This document shows positions 24,538-31,820 of a stretch of DNA of 36,519 nt, one piece after another. The first letter of the stretch is position 1; each line of letters opens with the position of its first letter. The notes beneath the pieces are model-generated. The model was not told the DNA's origin and made no database searches. It saw only the letters and a program-made list of their open reading frames with translations. Source of the DNA: Candidatus Gallispira edinburgensis (GTDB taxonomy: Bacteria; Bacillota; Clostridia; Lachnospirales; CAG-274); the NCBI GenBank assembly GCA_904395805.1, contig CAJFNV010000002.1, positions 1 to 36,519 of the forward strand, written 5' to 3'. The translations under genes and the position numbers were made by a program.

Positions 24538-25764
24538 TTATCTGTAAAGTGACAAGAAAATACCTGATGCAATTGCAGAGCCAATTACACCGGCAACATT
24601 AGGTCCCATTGCATGCATAAGCAGATAGTTGTTAGGATTTTCCTCCTGTCCAACTTTCTGGGCAACTCTTGCAGCCATAGGCACTGCAGAAACGCCTGCC
24701 GCACCTATAAGAGGATTTACCTTTCCTCCCGAAAGCTTGCACATGACCTTTCCCAACAAAACTCCTCCCGCTGTAGAAAAAGCAAAAGCAGCAAGACCAA
24801 GAATAAGAATTTCAATTGTTTCAAATTCAAGGAACTGGTCAGCCCTTGTTGTTGCGCCGACACTGATACCTATAAAAATACTTACAATATACATCAAAGC
24901 TTCTGAAGCATGAGTAGCAAGTTTCTGAGTAACTCCTGATTCCCTGAAAAGATTACCTAACATAAGCATACCTATAAGAGAAGCTGTATCAGGAAGAATA
25001 AGTATAACAAGCATAGCTGTTATAATAGGGAAAAGGATTTTTTCCTTCTGGGAAACAGTTCTTAACTGCTCCATTTTAACCATTCTTTCTTTCTTCGTTG
25101 TAAGAAGCTTCATAATAGGCGGCTGAATAATAGGTATAAGAGCCATATATGAATAAGCTGCAACCGTAATTCTTGACAAAAGATGGGGAGCAAGATTAGT
25201 TGTAGTAAATATGGCAGTAGGTCCGTCAGCACCGCCTATAATACCTATAGAAGCAGCCTCCTGGGGAGTAAATCCAAGGGCAAGAGCACCTAAAAAGGCA
25301 GCAAATATACCGAACTGTGCAGCTGCACCAAGAAGAATACTCTTAGGGTTTGCAATAAGGGGACCGAAATCGGTTAAGGCACCTACACCCATAAATATAA
25401 GGGGCGGAAAAATACCAAGGACATCACCCTGATAAATATACCACAGCATACCGCCTACAGTTGTAGTTTCTCCCGGAACCTGTGCCAGATAAGGCATTCC
25501 TGATGAGGTATCAACACCTATTACATTTATAAGCTCCTTAACAGGCTCACTCATAAGCCCGCTGTTTGGCAGATTTGCAAGAAGCATACCAAATGAAATA
25601 GGCAGCAGTAAAAGAGGCTCAAATTTCTTTACAATTGCAAGATACATAAAGAACAATGCTACCACAATCATAATAAGAAATTTATAATTATCTCCAACAA
25701 AAAACTGTGCAAAGCCGGAGCTGGCAAAGAAATCAAGCACAGCCTCTTCCAACATTTCAAACAT
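24538..25764 (-). CDS. Na+-pumping decarboxylase beta subunit (OadB/MmdB/GcdB family)
   Basis: The 408-residue polytopic membrane protein decarboxylates carboxybiotin and exports Na+. FMGVGALTDFGPLIANP (about 124-140) and GIIGGADGPTAIF (about 174-186, with the conserved Asp) are hallmark segments, and about nine hydrophobic helices are visible. AGGAGG lies 8 nt before the ATG. Sequence alone does not tell oxaloacetate, methylmalonyl-CoA and glutaconyl-CoA systems apart, because the beta subunits are alike. It follows the biotin carrier gene by 20 nt. Confidence 0.95.
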   Translation of the reverse strand: MFEMLEEAVLDFFASSGFAQFFVGDNYKFLIMIVVALFFMYLAIVKKFEPLLLLPISFGMLLANLPNSGLMSEPVKELINVIGVDTSSGMPYLAQVPGETTTVGGMLWYIYQGDVLGIFPPLIFMGVGALTDFGPLIANPKSILLGAAAQFGIFAAFLGALALGFTPQEAASIGIIGGADGPTAIFTTTNLAPHLLSRITVAAYSYMALIPIIQPPIMKLLTTKKERMVKMEQLRTVSQKEKILFPIITAMLVILILPDTASLIGMLMLGNLFRESGVTQKLATHASEALMYIVSIFIGISVGATTRADQFLEFETIEILILGLAAFAFSTAGGVLLGKVMCKLSGGKVNPLIGAAGVSAVPMAARVAQKVGQEENPNNYLLMHAMGPNVAGVIGSAIASGIFLSLYR

Positions 25765-25784
25765 ATTTCATGCCTCCTAATAAA

Positions 25785-26231
25785 TTATTCGGCAACAGTT
25801 ATAAGCACATCACCTGAGTTAACAGCCTGACCCTTAGTTACATTTATTGAAGCAACTGTACCTGCATAAGGAGTCACAATATCATTTTCCATTTTCATAG
25901 CTTCAAGTACTATAACAACCTGATTTGTTTCAACTCTGTCACCCACATTTACCTTAATGTCAAGAATATTTCCGGGCATAGGAGCAGTTACTTCCTGACC
26001 GCCTGATACAGGTGCAGGTGCAGCTGCAGGAGCAGGTACAGGTACCGGTGCTGCTGGCGCAGGAGCAGGAGCCGCTGCCGGTGCAGGTGCAGCCTGAACA
26101 GGCTGTACAGGTGCCGCTGCTGGAGCTGGTGCAACAGGTGCTGCTGCAGCAGGTGCAGGAGCTGCTGTACCCAAATCCTCTACCTGAACATCATAAATAT
26201 TTCCGTTTACTGTTATTCTATAATTTTTCAT
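25785..26231 (-). CDS. Biotin carboxyl carrier protein
   Basis: The 148-residue carrier has a short N-terminal segment (MKNYRITVNGNIYDVQVED), a flexible Ala/Pro linker (about 22-78) and a C-terminal biotinyl domain with the biotinylated lysine K113 in LEAMKMENDI. It carries CO2 between the two carboxyltransferases and the OadB channel. The linker is encoded by a GC-rich imperfect repeat (GCTGCTGGTGCAGGA-like units), which makes this stretch look unlike its neighbours. It lies between oadG and oadB with 12- and 20-nt gaps. Confidence 0.95.
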   Translation of the reverse strand: MKNYRITVNGNIYDVQVEDLGTAAPAPAAAAPVAPAPAAAPVQPVQAAPAPAAAPAPAPAAPVPVPAPAAAPAPVSGGQEVTAPMPGNILDIKVNVGDRVETNQVVIVLEAMKMENDIVTPYAGTVASINVTKGQAVNSGDVLITVAE

Positions 26232-26243
26232 TTCAATATCCTC

Positions 26244-26606
26244 CTAAAATAAATTGTTCTGCTGTTCCTGAATAGCTTCTCTGTTCCATGTGTTTACTCT
26301 TCTGAAACTTCTTACAACAAGCCTGTCCGGGCTTGTATTGTTTCCCTTTGCACATTCATAGGCAGCAACTGCAGCAGTAATTGCAGCAACAAGTTCCATA
26401 TCCTTATTCAAATTATTTACATTGTCAGCCTTCATTACAGGAGAAGCCTTTACTGCAGGTTTATTCTCCTCAGTTTTTTTGTCGCTTTCCGTATTTTTCA
26501 TTATATATCCCATAACAGCAAGTATAAGACATATAAATATAAGCACTACAAACACGGTACACATTCCAAGGATCGTGACCATAAGGCCTTCAGTCAACCA
26601 TTCCAT
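26244..26606 (-). CDS. Decarboxylase gamma subunit (OadG/MmdD family)
   Basis: The 120-residue protein has one N-terminal membrane helix (about 7-33, VTILGMCTVFVVLIFICLILAV), a charged linker, and a C-terminal part (AAITAAVAAYECAKGNN, RSFRRVNTWNREA) typical of OadG-like subunits that hold the complex at the membrane. The family is poorly conserved, so the call rests on the helix, size, motif and position between the carboxyltransferase and biotin carrier genes. Confidence 0.85.
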   Translation of the reverse strand: MEWLTEGLMVTILGMCTVFVVLIFICLILAVMGYIMKNTESDKKTEENKPAVKASPVMKADNVNNLNKDMELVAAITAAVAAYECAKGNNTSPDRLVVRSFRRVNTWNREAIQEQQNNLF

Positions 26607-26617
26607 AATCTCACCTC

Positions 26618-27997
26618 TTAGAATTCAATACTTGAATGTTTCTTTGCAACAGTGTATTCTCTCTTTGAAAGAAGCATTTCAAGGGCAACAAGCACCCTCT
26701 TTCTTGTGCTTGCAGGAATAATAACATCATCTACATATCCGTCACCTGCGATCTGATAAGGTGTTGATAATTTATTATATTCCTTTTCACCATATCCCAT
26801 AACATTTGTTGCCGCCTTTTTGTCAATAAGGGCAACATTTGCAGAAGGCCATGCATATACAATATCGGCACCTATATGCTTCGAATTCATAATAAGATAT
26901 GCATTTCCTATTCCGTTTCTTACAATAACGTTTATCTTCGGCACTGTTGCGCTTGCAAAAGCAAAGGCAAGCTTTGCACTGTATTTGATAACATCGCTCT
27001 GTTCATCAATGTGCATTGCCTCATATCCTGCCACATCGGTAAATGAAACGATAGGTATGTTAAAAGCATCACAAATGTTTATAAACTCTCCCGCTTTTCT
27101 TACACCTGCTATATCAAGCATTCCGCTGTTTGCAATAACGCCTGTTGTAATACCGTCAAGTCTTATAAAGCCTGAAATAATATTTTCGGCACTGCTTGCA
27201 CTTACTTCAAGAAATTTTAAATTATCGGCAACTGATTTAATAATTGCTCTCATGTCAATTTCAGTTGTGTCATCCTCAGGCACAATAAAGTTAAGATTTT
27301 CATCAATTCTGTTAAGGTCATCGGATATTTCAGAAACAACGATATCATCAAGGTTGTTTGCCGGCAGCATTTCAATAAGTTCCTGAGCCTTTAAAAAGCA
27401 TTCGTCATCATTACTGCACACAAAGTGTACAAGTCCCTTCTGAGCAAGGGCTTCCGCACCACCGATATCCTCATAGGTAGTTTCCTTGCCGTCAAGTCCT
27501 GAATATACGTTGGGACTTAAAAGAAACATCTTTGCACTTTCTTCGGACATAATAACAAAATCAGATAAAGCAGGAAGGAAAGTGCTTATACCCAGACAGT
27601 CACCCATTACAATGCTTATCTGAGGCACAACGCCGCTTGCAGATGCCTGACTCTTAAACATAACACCATATGAGTCAAAGGTATCAAGTCCGTCCTCAAG
27701 AGCAACCCCCTTTGAATCCATAACAGCCACAACAGGACAGCCCATTTTAAGGGCAAGGGTATATACATCAGCAATTTTCTTTGCATGCTTGGTATTTACA
27801 ACTCCCTCCTGTGCAAAAGCATAAACAAGCTTTCCGCCTACAGTACCATATCCTGTAACAACTTCCGCTTCGGTATTAAAAGCACCAAGCTCAACAAAGC
27901 TGTTTTCATCAAAGAGCATTTCAAGTCTTTGTCTTGCAGTGGACGGGTCACTCTGCATTTTGGCTATAAGCTCATTAATTTCGTCAAATCTGCTCAT
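26618..27997 (-). CDS. Divergent acyl-CoA carboxyltransferase (MmdA / transcarboxylase 12S-like)
   Basis: The 459-residue protein has two crotonase-fold halves of the carboxyltransferase family, as in methylmalonyl-CoA decarboxylase alpha, but is about 50 residues shorter. Family segments remain: ASGVVPQISIVMG, FTDVAGYEAMHIDEQ, SATVPKINVIVR and YAWPSANVALI. Key loops have drifted: the usual SGGARIQEG reads SKGVALEDG (95-103), the PCAGGA loop reads DCLGIS, and GGAY reads GNAY. The acyl-CoA substrate may therefore differ, or the protein may be structural. AGGAGG precedes the start. It is first in the operon, divergent from a LysR gene. Confidence 0.85.
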   Translation of the reverse strand: MSRFDEINELIAKMQSDPSTARQRLEMLFDENSFVELGAFNTEAEVVTGYGTVGGKLVYAFAQEGVVNTKHAKKIADVYTLALKMGCPVVAVMDSKGVALEDGLDTFDSYGVMFKSQASASGVVPQISIVMGDCLGISTFLPALSDFVIMSEESAKMFLLSPNVYSGLDGKETTYEDIGGAEALAQKGLVHFVCSNDDECFLKAQELIEMLPANNLDDIVVSEISDDLNRIDENLNFIVPEDDTTEIDMRAIIKSVADNLKFLEVSASSAENIISGFIRLDGITTGVIANSGMLDIAGVRKAGEFINICDAFNIPIVSFTDVAGYEAMHIDEQSDVIKYSAKLAFAFASATVPKINVIVRNGIGNAYLIMNSKHIGADIVYAWPSANVALIDKKAATNVMGYGEKEYNKLSTPYQIAGDGYVDDVIIPASTRKRVLVALEMLLSKREYTVAKKHSSIEF

Positions 27998-28043
27998 TAT
28001 TTATTACCTCCTGCAAATTTTTGAAAAAAATTTGATAATTTAC

Positions 28044-28072
28044 TTGTAATTATATATAATTTATTGTACTAT
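28044..28072 (+). promoter_or_regulatory. Putative lysR promoter
   Basis: TTGTAA (28044-28049), 17 nt, TACTAT (28067-28072). It lies 75 nt before the lysR start codon. Confidence 0.5.
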
Positions 28073-28073
28073 A

Positions 28074-28105
28074 AAGACAAAACAATTGAAAATATTATTT
28101 GTCTT
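28074..28105. promoter_or_regulatory. Inverted repeat between lysR and the decarboxylase operon
   Basis: AAGACAAA (28074-28081) and TTTGTCTT (28098-28105) are exact 8-bp inverted arms separated by 16 nt in the divergent control region. A LysR-type binding site is likely, by position. Confidence 0.5.
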
Positions 28106-28146
28106 ATACCCAATATAACTATTTCCCTATAAGGAGGACTATCAAT

Positions 28147-29052
28147 ATGGACTTAAAGGAATTTGAATACGTTCTGGCGATAAATGAGGAACGAAGCTTC
28201 TCAAAGGCAGCCAAAAAGCTTTTTATTTCACAGCCCTCATTAAGTCAGTATATAAACAGACTTGAAAGCCAGCTTGGCGTAACGATTTTTGACAGAAACA
28301 CAATACCTCTTTCACTTACATTTGAAGGAGAGCTTTATATTGAATCCATTAAATCTATCATGAATATAGTGAATAATCTTTATAAAAGCTTTGAAGATAT
28401 TTCCGATTTAAAAAAAGGTCGTGTAAACATCGGTCTTACACCTTCAAAGGCAAATAATCCGCTTCCTGCCATACTTCCTGTTTTTAAGGAAACATATCCC
28501 GGCATTGAACTTATAATTACAGAAAGAAATTCATCAGAACTTGAGGATATGCTTATGAGAGGTCAGGTTGATGTATGCCTTCTCAATCTGCCTATTAAAT
28601 CAAAAGGAATTGAATATGAACCTATAATTAAGGAAAACATTTATATTGCAGCACCTCCCGATTACAACCCGCCTGCTTATGCAGATACAAGCGAAAAATA
28701 TCCTCAGCTCAGTATAAATGACATAAAGGATGAACAGTTTATTCTTCTCCATTCAAGTCAGAGATTAAGACAGATTGCCGATACCGTATTTAATGACGAA
28801 AACATAAAGCCTAAAGTACTTCTTGAAACATCAAGCATAGAAACTTCTCTGAGACTCTCTGCAGCAGGTATGGGATTCAGCTTTGTTCCCGAGTCTGCGG
28901 TACGATTTGCCGGTCTTACAAATCCGCCCAAATACTTTAAACTTCCTCAGGACTTAAACTGGACTCTTGTCATTGCCTACAGAGAGGGAGCATATAAAAC
29001 CAAAGCAGTAAAAGCCTTTTCGGATATTGCTAAAAAGGTTATTACGGAATAG
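28147..29052 (+). CDS. LysR family transcriptional regulator
   Basis: The 301-residue regulator has the N-terminal winged helix-turn-helix (1-60: FEYVLAINEERSFSKAAKKL, SQPSLSQYINRLESQLGVTIFDR) and the two-lobed effector domain (about 90-295; INIGLTPSKANNPLPAILPVF-like start). ATG 28147 follows AAGGAGG; the longer reading from 28099 lacks support. LysR genes often control the divergent neighbour, here the Na+-pump decarboxylase operon, usually activating in response to a pathway metabolite. The effector is unknown. Confidence 0.93.
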   Translation: MDLKEFEYVLAINEERSFSKAAKKLFISQPSLSQYINRLESQLGVTIFDRNTIPLSLTFEGELYIESIKSIMNIVNNLYKSFEDISDLKKGRVNIGLTPSKANNPLPAILPVFKETYPGIELIITERNSSELEDMLMRGQVDVCLLNLPIKSKGIEYEPIIKENIYIAAPPDYNPPAYADTSEKYPQLSINDIKDEQFILLHSSQRLRQIADTVFNDENIKPKVLLETSSIETSLRLSAAGMGFSFVPESAVRFAGLTNPPKYFKLPQDLNWTLVIAYREGAYKTKAVKAFSDIAKKVITE

Positions 29053-29061
29053 GAGAAATTT

Positions 29062-29658
29062 ATGTTGACTATTATAGATTTGGAGTTTAATCAGGCATTT
29101 GATTTCGGCGAAGAAAAGACCGAGCCGAATCCTAAATGCAGATTTGAAATTATACAGATAGGTGCTGTCAAGGTTAATGATAAATATAAGGTAACAGATA
29201 AATTTAATATATACATCAAACCCACTCTCTATCCAAGAATACATCCATATGTTGAAAAAATCACAGGCTTTAAGACAGAGGATTTCAGCTTTGCTCCCCG
29301 TTTTAAGGAGGCATATTCCAAGTTCAGATACTTTCTCGGAGAGGATACGGTTCTTGGCACATGGGGGTACAGCGACATTAAAGCCCTGTACAGAAATATT
29401 ACATTTAACGATATTATGGAGCCTCCCATAATTATAAAATATGTAGACATACAAAAAATTGCAACAAAACATTTAAAATATTCAAAAGGCGGTACAATAG
29501 GTCTTAAAAATGCTGTAGAAGCCCTTGATATCAAAATTGAAGAAAACAAGCATTTTCATAATGCTCTCGGCGATGCCTACTACACAGCAAAAGTCCTCGA
29601 AACAATTGATCCCGAGACCCTTCCCGTCAGAATATTTAACTCAAAACATATAAAATAA
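29062..29658 (+). CDS. DEDDh-family 3'-5' exonuclease
   Basis: The 198-residue protein has the full exonuclease set: D6 and E8 (IIDLEFN), D105 (WGYSDIKAL), H166 and D171 (HFHNALGDAYYTA). It resembles KapD/ERI-1-like and sporulation-associated exonucleases that act on RNA or DNA 3' ends. The start has AGGAG 7 nt upstream and lies 9 nt after lysR, so the two are cotranscribed. The stop codon lies inside the first copy of the 31-bp terminator repeat. Confidence 0.9.
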   Translation: MLTIIDLEFNQAFDFGEEKTEPNPKCRFEIIQIGAVKVNDKYKVTDKFNIYIKPTLYPRIHPYVEKITGFKTEDFSFAPRFKEAYSKFRYFLGEDTVLGTWGYSDIKALYRNITFNDIMEPPIIIKYVDIQKIATKHLKYSKGGTIGLKNAVEALDIKIEENKHFHNALGDAYYTAKVLETIDPETLPVRIFNSKHIK

Positions 29659-29685
29659 CCCCGGTACATATTGCCGGGGTTATTT
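29655..29685 (+). terminator. Terminator hairpin, copy 1 of a perfect 31-bp direct repeat
   Basis: AACCCCGG and CCGGGGTT form a strong stem, starting at the exonuclease stop codon. In this copy the T-tract is cut to TTATTT before the inserted block. Identical to 29987-30017 over 31 nt. Confidence 0.85.
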
Positions 29686-29986
29686 GATGCTGTCGAAAAA
29701 TCGACAGCATTGAAAGAAATGCTCACATTTCTTTCAGTTAGCTAATGAAGGAACCATCAGAACTTTTGCTTCGCAAAAGCAAGGCTTCGCCTTGTCGGAT
29801 CAATCTTTCCGATTCAATTCAAGTTTTCCGCAATTTTGACGTTAAAAACGTCAAAATTACAGAAAAGTTCCTGTCCTCAGGCGAAATGCGATTTCACCTT
29901 GCGGATTAAAGTCTGCGACGCTAATTGCAAGTTAGCTGTACAAAATTTGCGAATCTTTGACTAAAAATAAGTTTATTGACAGTCTG
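29686..29986. repeat. 301-bp block of tandem perfect hairpins between two terminator copies
   Basis: Consecutive stems include ATGCTGTCGA/TCGACAGCAT (29687-29710), TGAAAGAAATG/CATTTCTTTCA (29711-29736), CTTTTGC-TTC-GCAAAAG, CAAGGC-TTC-GCCTTG, TCGGA/TCCGA, AATTTTGACGT/ACGTCAAAATT, AGGCGAAAT/ATTTCACCT and GCTAA/TTAGC. There is no ORF. The ends (ATGCTGTC and GACAGTCT) are only loosely inverted. The 31-bp flanking repeats suggest insertion with duplication of the terminator, or recombination between terminators. Confidence 0.75.
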
Positions 29987-30017
29987 ATAACCCCGGTACA
30001 TATTGCCGGGGTTATTT
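29987..30017 (+). terminator. Terminator hairpin, copy 2 of the 31-bp direct repeat
   Basis: Same hairpin as 29655-29685, but here followed by a long T-tract (ATTTTTTT), so this copy is the fully competent terminator and probably the ancestral site. Confidence 0.9.
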
Positions 30018-30085
30018 TTTTACATTCTTTTCAAATCAAACAGAAATATCATACGCAAAAAACAAATTACGACCATATTATACAT

Positions 30086-30100
30086 TGAGGGCGGCCCTCA
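30086..30100. promoter_or_regulatory. Palindrome upstream of the ymaF-like gene
   Basis: TGAGGGCGGCCCTCA has perfect 7-bp arms. It lies just after an AT-rich TATTATAC (possible -10 box) and 12 nt before the AAAGGAGG ribosome binding site, so it may be an operator or a 5' hairpin. Confidence 0.55.
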
Positions 30101-30126
30101 GATAATCAATTAAAGGAGGCAATTAT

Positions 30127-30498
30127 ATGAATACTCTTTCAATAGACAACTGCGAAAAATGCAGGGAATGCTGTGAAAGATGCAAAGAAAACGAGCATGT
30201 TCACGAGATTCTTGGCTCCACACTTCTTGCAAACTGCTGCAAAGATGCCCATAACCATAGATTTGCAACTGTTTCTCAGGAAGCTATGAAAAGCGGTTCA
30301 AGCCATGTTCACAAAGTAAAGTTCAGAACAGATTCATACGAAGGTCATTACCATGAATTTGAAGGAACTTCAGGACCAGCAATTCCTGTAGGCGACGGCA
30401 GACATGTTCACTTTGTAAAAGCTTATACAAAAGAAGCTGATAACCACAAGCACGAATTCCGTGTTGCAACACTTATAGATAATCCGATTGGTGACTGA
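30127..30498 (+). CDS. YmaF-family His/Cys-rich protein
   Basis: The 123-residue soluble protein matches the YmaF family, whose function is unknown. Six HxH motifs are spaced through it (HVH at 24-26, HNH at 42-44, then HVH, HYH, HVH, HKH), several followed by F/K/E in a repeated beta-strand pattern (SHVHKVKF, GHYHEFEG, RHVHFVKA, NHKHEFRV). The N-terminus adds CEKCRECCERC (9-19), and CC occurs at 37-38. This dense ligand set strongly suggests metal binding (zinc, nickel, copper or iron), which is inference. AAAGGAGG lies 7 nt before the ATG. It forms a single-gene unit bounded by the palindrome at 30086 and the hairpin at 30544. Confidence 0.9.
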   Translation: MNTLSIDNCEKCRECCERCKENEHVHEILGSTLLANCCKDAHNHRFATVSQEAMKSGSSHVHKVKFRTDSYEGHYHEFEGTSGPAIPVGDGRHVHFVKAYTKEADNHKHEFRVATLIDNPIGD

Positions 30499-30543
30499 TT
30501 TATATTATTAAAATCACTGTGATCAGTCTGTAAATTTAGTGTA

Positions 30544-30580
30544 AGCCCCCTTACCGATATTTTTGTCGGTAAGGGGGGCT
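30544..30580 (+). terminator. Long stable hairpin after the ymaF-like gene, without a U-tract
   Basis: AGCCCCCTTACCGA (30544-30557) pairs with TCGGTAAGGGGGGCT (30566-30580) with one extra G. No T-run follows on either strand. It may act as a factor-assisted terminator or a 3' stabilising stem. Confidence 0.6.
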
Positions 30581-30626
30581 CCCTTTCAATAAAAGCATTA
30601 ACAGAAAAATTTATAATAGAAAGCAG

Positions 30627-30655
30627 TTGACTTAAATGTAAAAATGGTTTAAAAT
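30627..30655 (+). promoter_or_regulatory. Promoter of the split lysO operon
   Basis: TTGACT (30627-30632), 17 nt, TAAAAT (30650-30655). Confidence 0.8.
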
Positions 30656-30778
30656 CTAAAAGCGTAAATTTGCTTATATAACTGTCATCCCACGCTTGTA
30701 TTTTCAGACATCTGAAAGCAAAGTGTGATATTATGTTTTCACACTGTAATGTTCGCTTTTAGGTGTTTTTTGTTTTAA
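30656..30778 (+). promoter_or_regulatory. Structured leader of the lysO operon, possible riboswitch or attenuator
   Basis: CTAAAAGCG (30656-30664) and CGCTTTTAG (30754-30762) are exact inverted arms that enclose TTTCAGA/TCTGAAA (near 30703-30718) and AGTGTGA/TCACACT (near 30722-30745). A U-rich stretch follows the closing arm, as in an attenuator. The classical lysine riboswitch consensus is not visible. One caution: the predicted start site (about 30661) falls inside the 5' arm, so the closing stem may be only partly transcribed. Confidence 0.45.
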
Positions 30779-30789
30779 GGAGGTTACAA

Positions 30790-31095
30790 ATGATTACTTT
30801 ATGTGTTATGTGTCTTGGCATTATTGCAGGCAGATATTTCTTTTCGGATAAATTTAAAACCGCAAACGGACTGCTTCAAACAATATGTACCGTATTACTT
30901 ATATTTTCAATGGGAGTAACTTTAGGAAAAAAAGATAATTTTTTTGATATATTGCTTTCTCTGGGATTTGACAGTTTTTTGTTTTTTGCTTTTCCCACTG
31001 CAATATCCGTCATACTGGTTTACTTTTTTTCAAACCGCCTTCTCTGTGACAGAAAAACAAATGAAACTGATGATTTTAACCAGGGAGATCAATAA
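30790..31095 (+). CDS. LysO-type lysine exporter, N-terminal half
   Basis: The 101-residue membrane protein has about three helices (LCVMCLGIIAGRYFF, LLQTICTVLLIFSMGVTLG, FLFFAFPTAISVILVYFFS) and matches the N-terminal part of LysO (YbjE/DUF340). Together with the next gene the length is 299 residues, the size of a one-chain LysO, so the transporter is split into two chains. ATG 30790 follows AAGGAGG. The stop lies 2 nt before the next start, which points to coupled translation. Confidence 0.8.
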   Translation: MITLCVMCLGIIAGRYFFSDKFKTANGLLQTICTVLLIFSMGVTLGKKDNFFDILLSLGFDSFLFFAFPTAISVILVYFFSNRLLCDRKTNETDDFNQGDQ

Positions 31096-31097
31096 CC

Positions 31098-31694
31098 ATG
31101 TTGATTTTAGCACTCATTGCACTTATTACAGGTATATTATGCGGCACATGGAATTCGGATAATATTATTATTTCCGCAATTTCATTACATAAAAATTTAA
31201 TTTTATACATTCTTATGTTTTCAGTGGGAATAAGTATCGGCAGGCATCATGAACTTATTCGCAAAATTAAGGAGTATCACATAAAAATATTTATTATTCC
31301 GACAGGTGTTATACTCGGGTCTTTGATCGGCGGAATTATATGCAGCTTTATTACAGGCTATTCAGTTTATGACGGTGCAGCAGTTTCAAGCGGTCTTGGT
31401 TGGTATAGTCTTGCTGGGATCACAATAGAAAATTTATCGGGAGTGCAGTTAGGAAGTATTGCCTTTTTAAGCAATCTTATGAGAGAACTGTTTTCATTTT
31501 TCAGCATTCCCATTATATCCAAAAGATTAAACTATTATTGTTGTATTGCAGCAGCAGGAGCAACAAGTGAAGATACCACTTTGCCAATGATGATCAAATA
31601 TACCAACGAAGAAACAGTAATATTTTCGGTATTAAACGGAGTAATTTGTTCTGCATTTGTCCCAATACTAATTTCTTTATGTTATAGTTTTTAA
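31098..31694 (+). CDS. LysO-type lysine exporter, C-terminal half
   Basis: The 198-residue membrane protein has about six helices. DGAAVSSGLGWYSLAGI, LGSIAFLSNLMRELFSFFSIP and AAGATSEDTTLPMM are the conserved LysO substrate-region segments. It should work with the 101-residue partner to export lysine or a related toxic analogue. GGGAG lies 9 nt upstream of the ATG. No clear plus-strand terminator follows; the hairpin at 31748-31781 is suited to the opposite strand. Confidence 0.9.
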   Translation: MLILALIALITGILCGTWNSDNIIISAISLHKNLILYILMFSVGISIGRHHELIRKIKEYHIKIFIIPTGVILGSLIGGIICSFITGYSVYDGAAVSSGLGWYSLAGITIENLSGVQLGSIAFLSNLMRELFSFFSIPIISKRLNYYCCIAAAGATSEDTTLPMMIKYTNEETVIFSVLNGVICSAFVPILISLCYSF

Positions 31695-31747
31695 ATCGAT
31701 ATTTAAAGAAAATGGCCATAAATCTTATTAAAAATATCAGAAACAGT

Positions 31748-31781
31748 AAAAATAGCCGCCTACCACTGAACAGTAGACGGC
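31748..31781 (-). terminator. Intrinsic terminator of the flavoprotein operon
   Basis: GCCGCCTAC (31755-31763) pairs with GTAGACGGC (31773-31781); the single plus-strand mismatch becomes a G-U pair on the minus strand. TATTTTT follows the stem there. Confidence 0.8.
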
Positions 31782-31820
31782 AACATAACATTAAATCCCA
31801 ATAAGGTACAACTCCCGCTG

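Noticed and set aside
26012-26275. Plus-strand ORF rich in Gln/Val opposite the biotin carrier gene
   Set aside because: It is the shadow of the Ala/Pro linker repeat on the other strand.
30656-30762. Classical lysine riboswitch upstream of lysO
   Set aside because: The leader is too short and the conserved lysine-riboswitch core sequences are not found.
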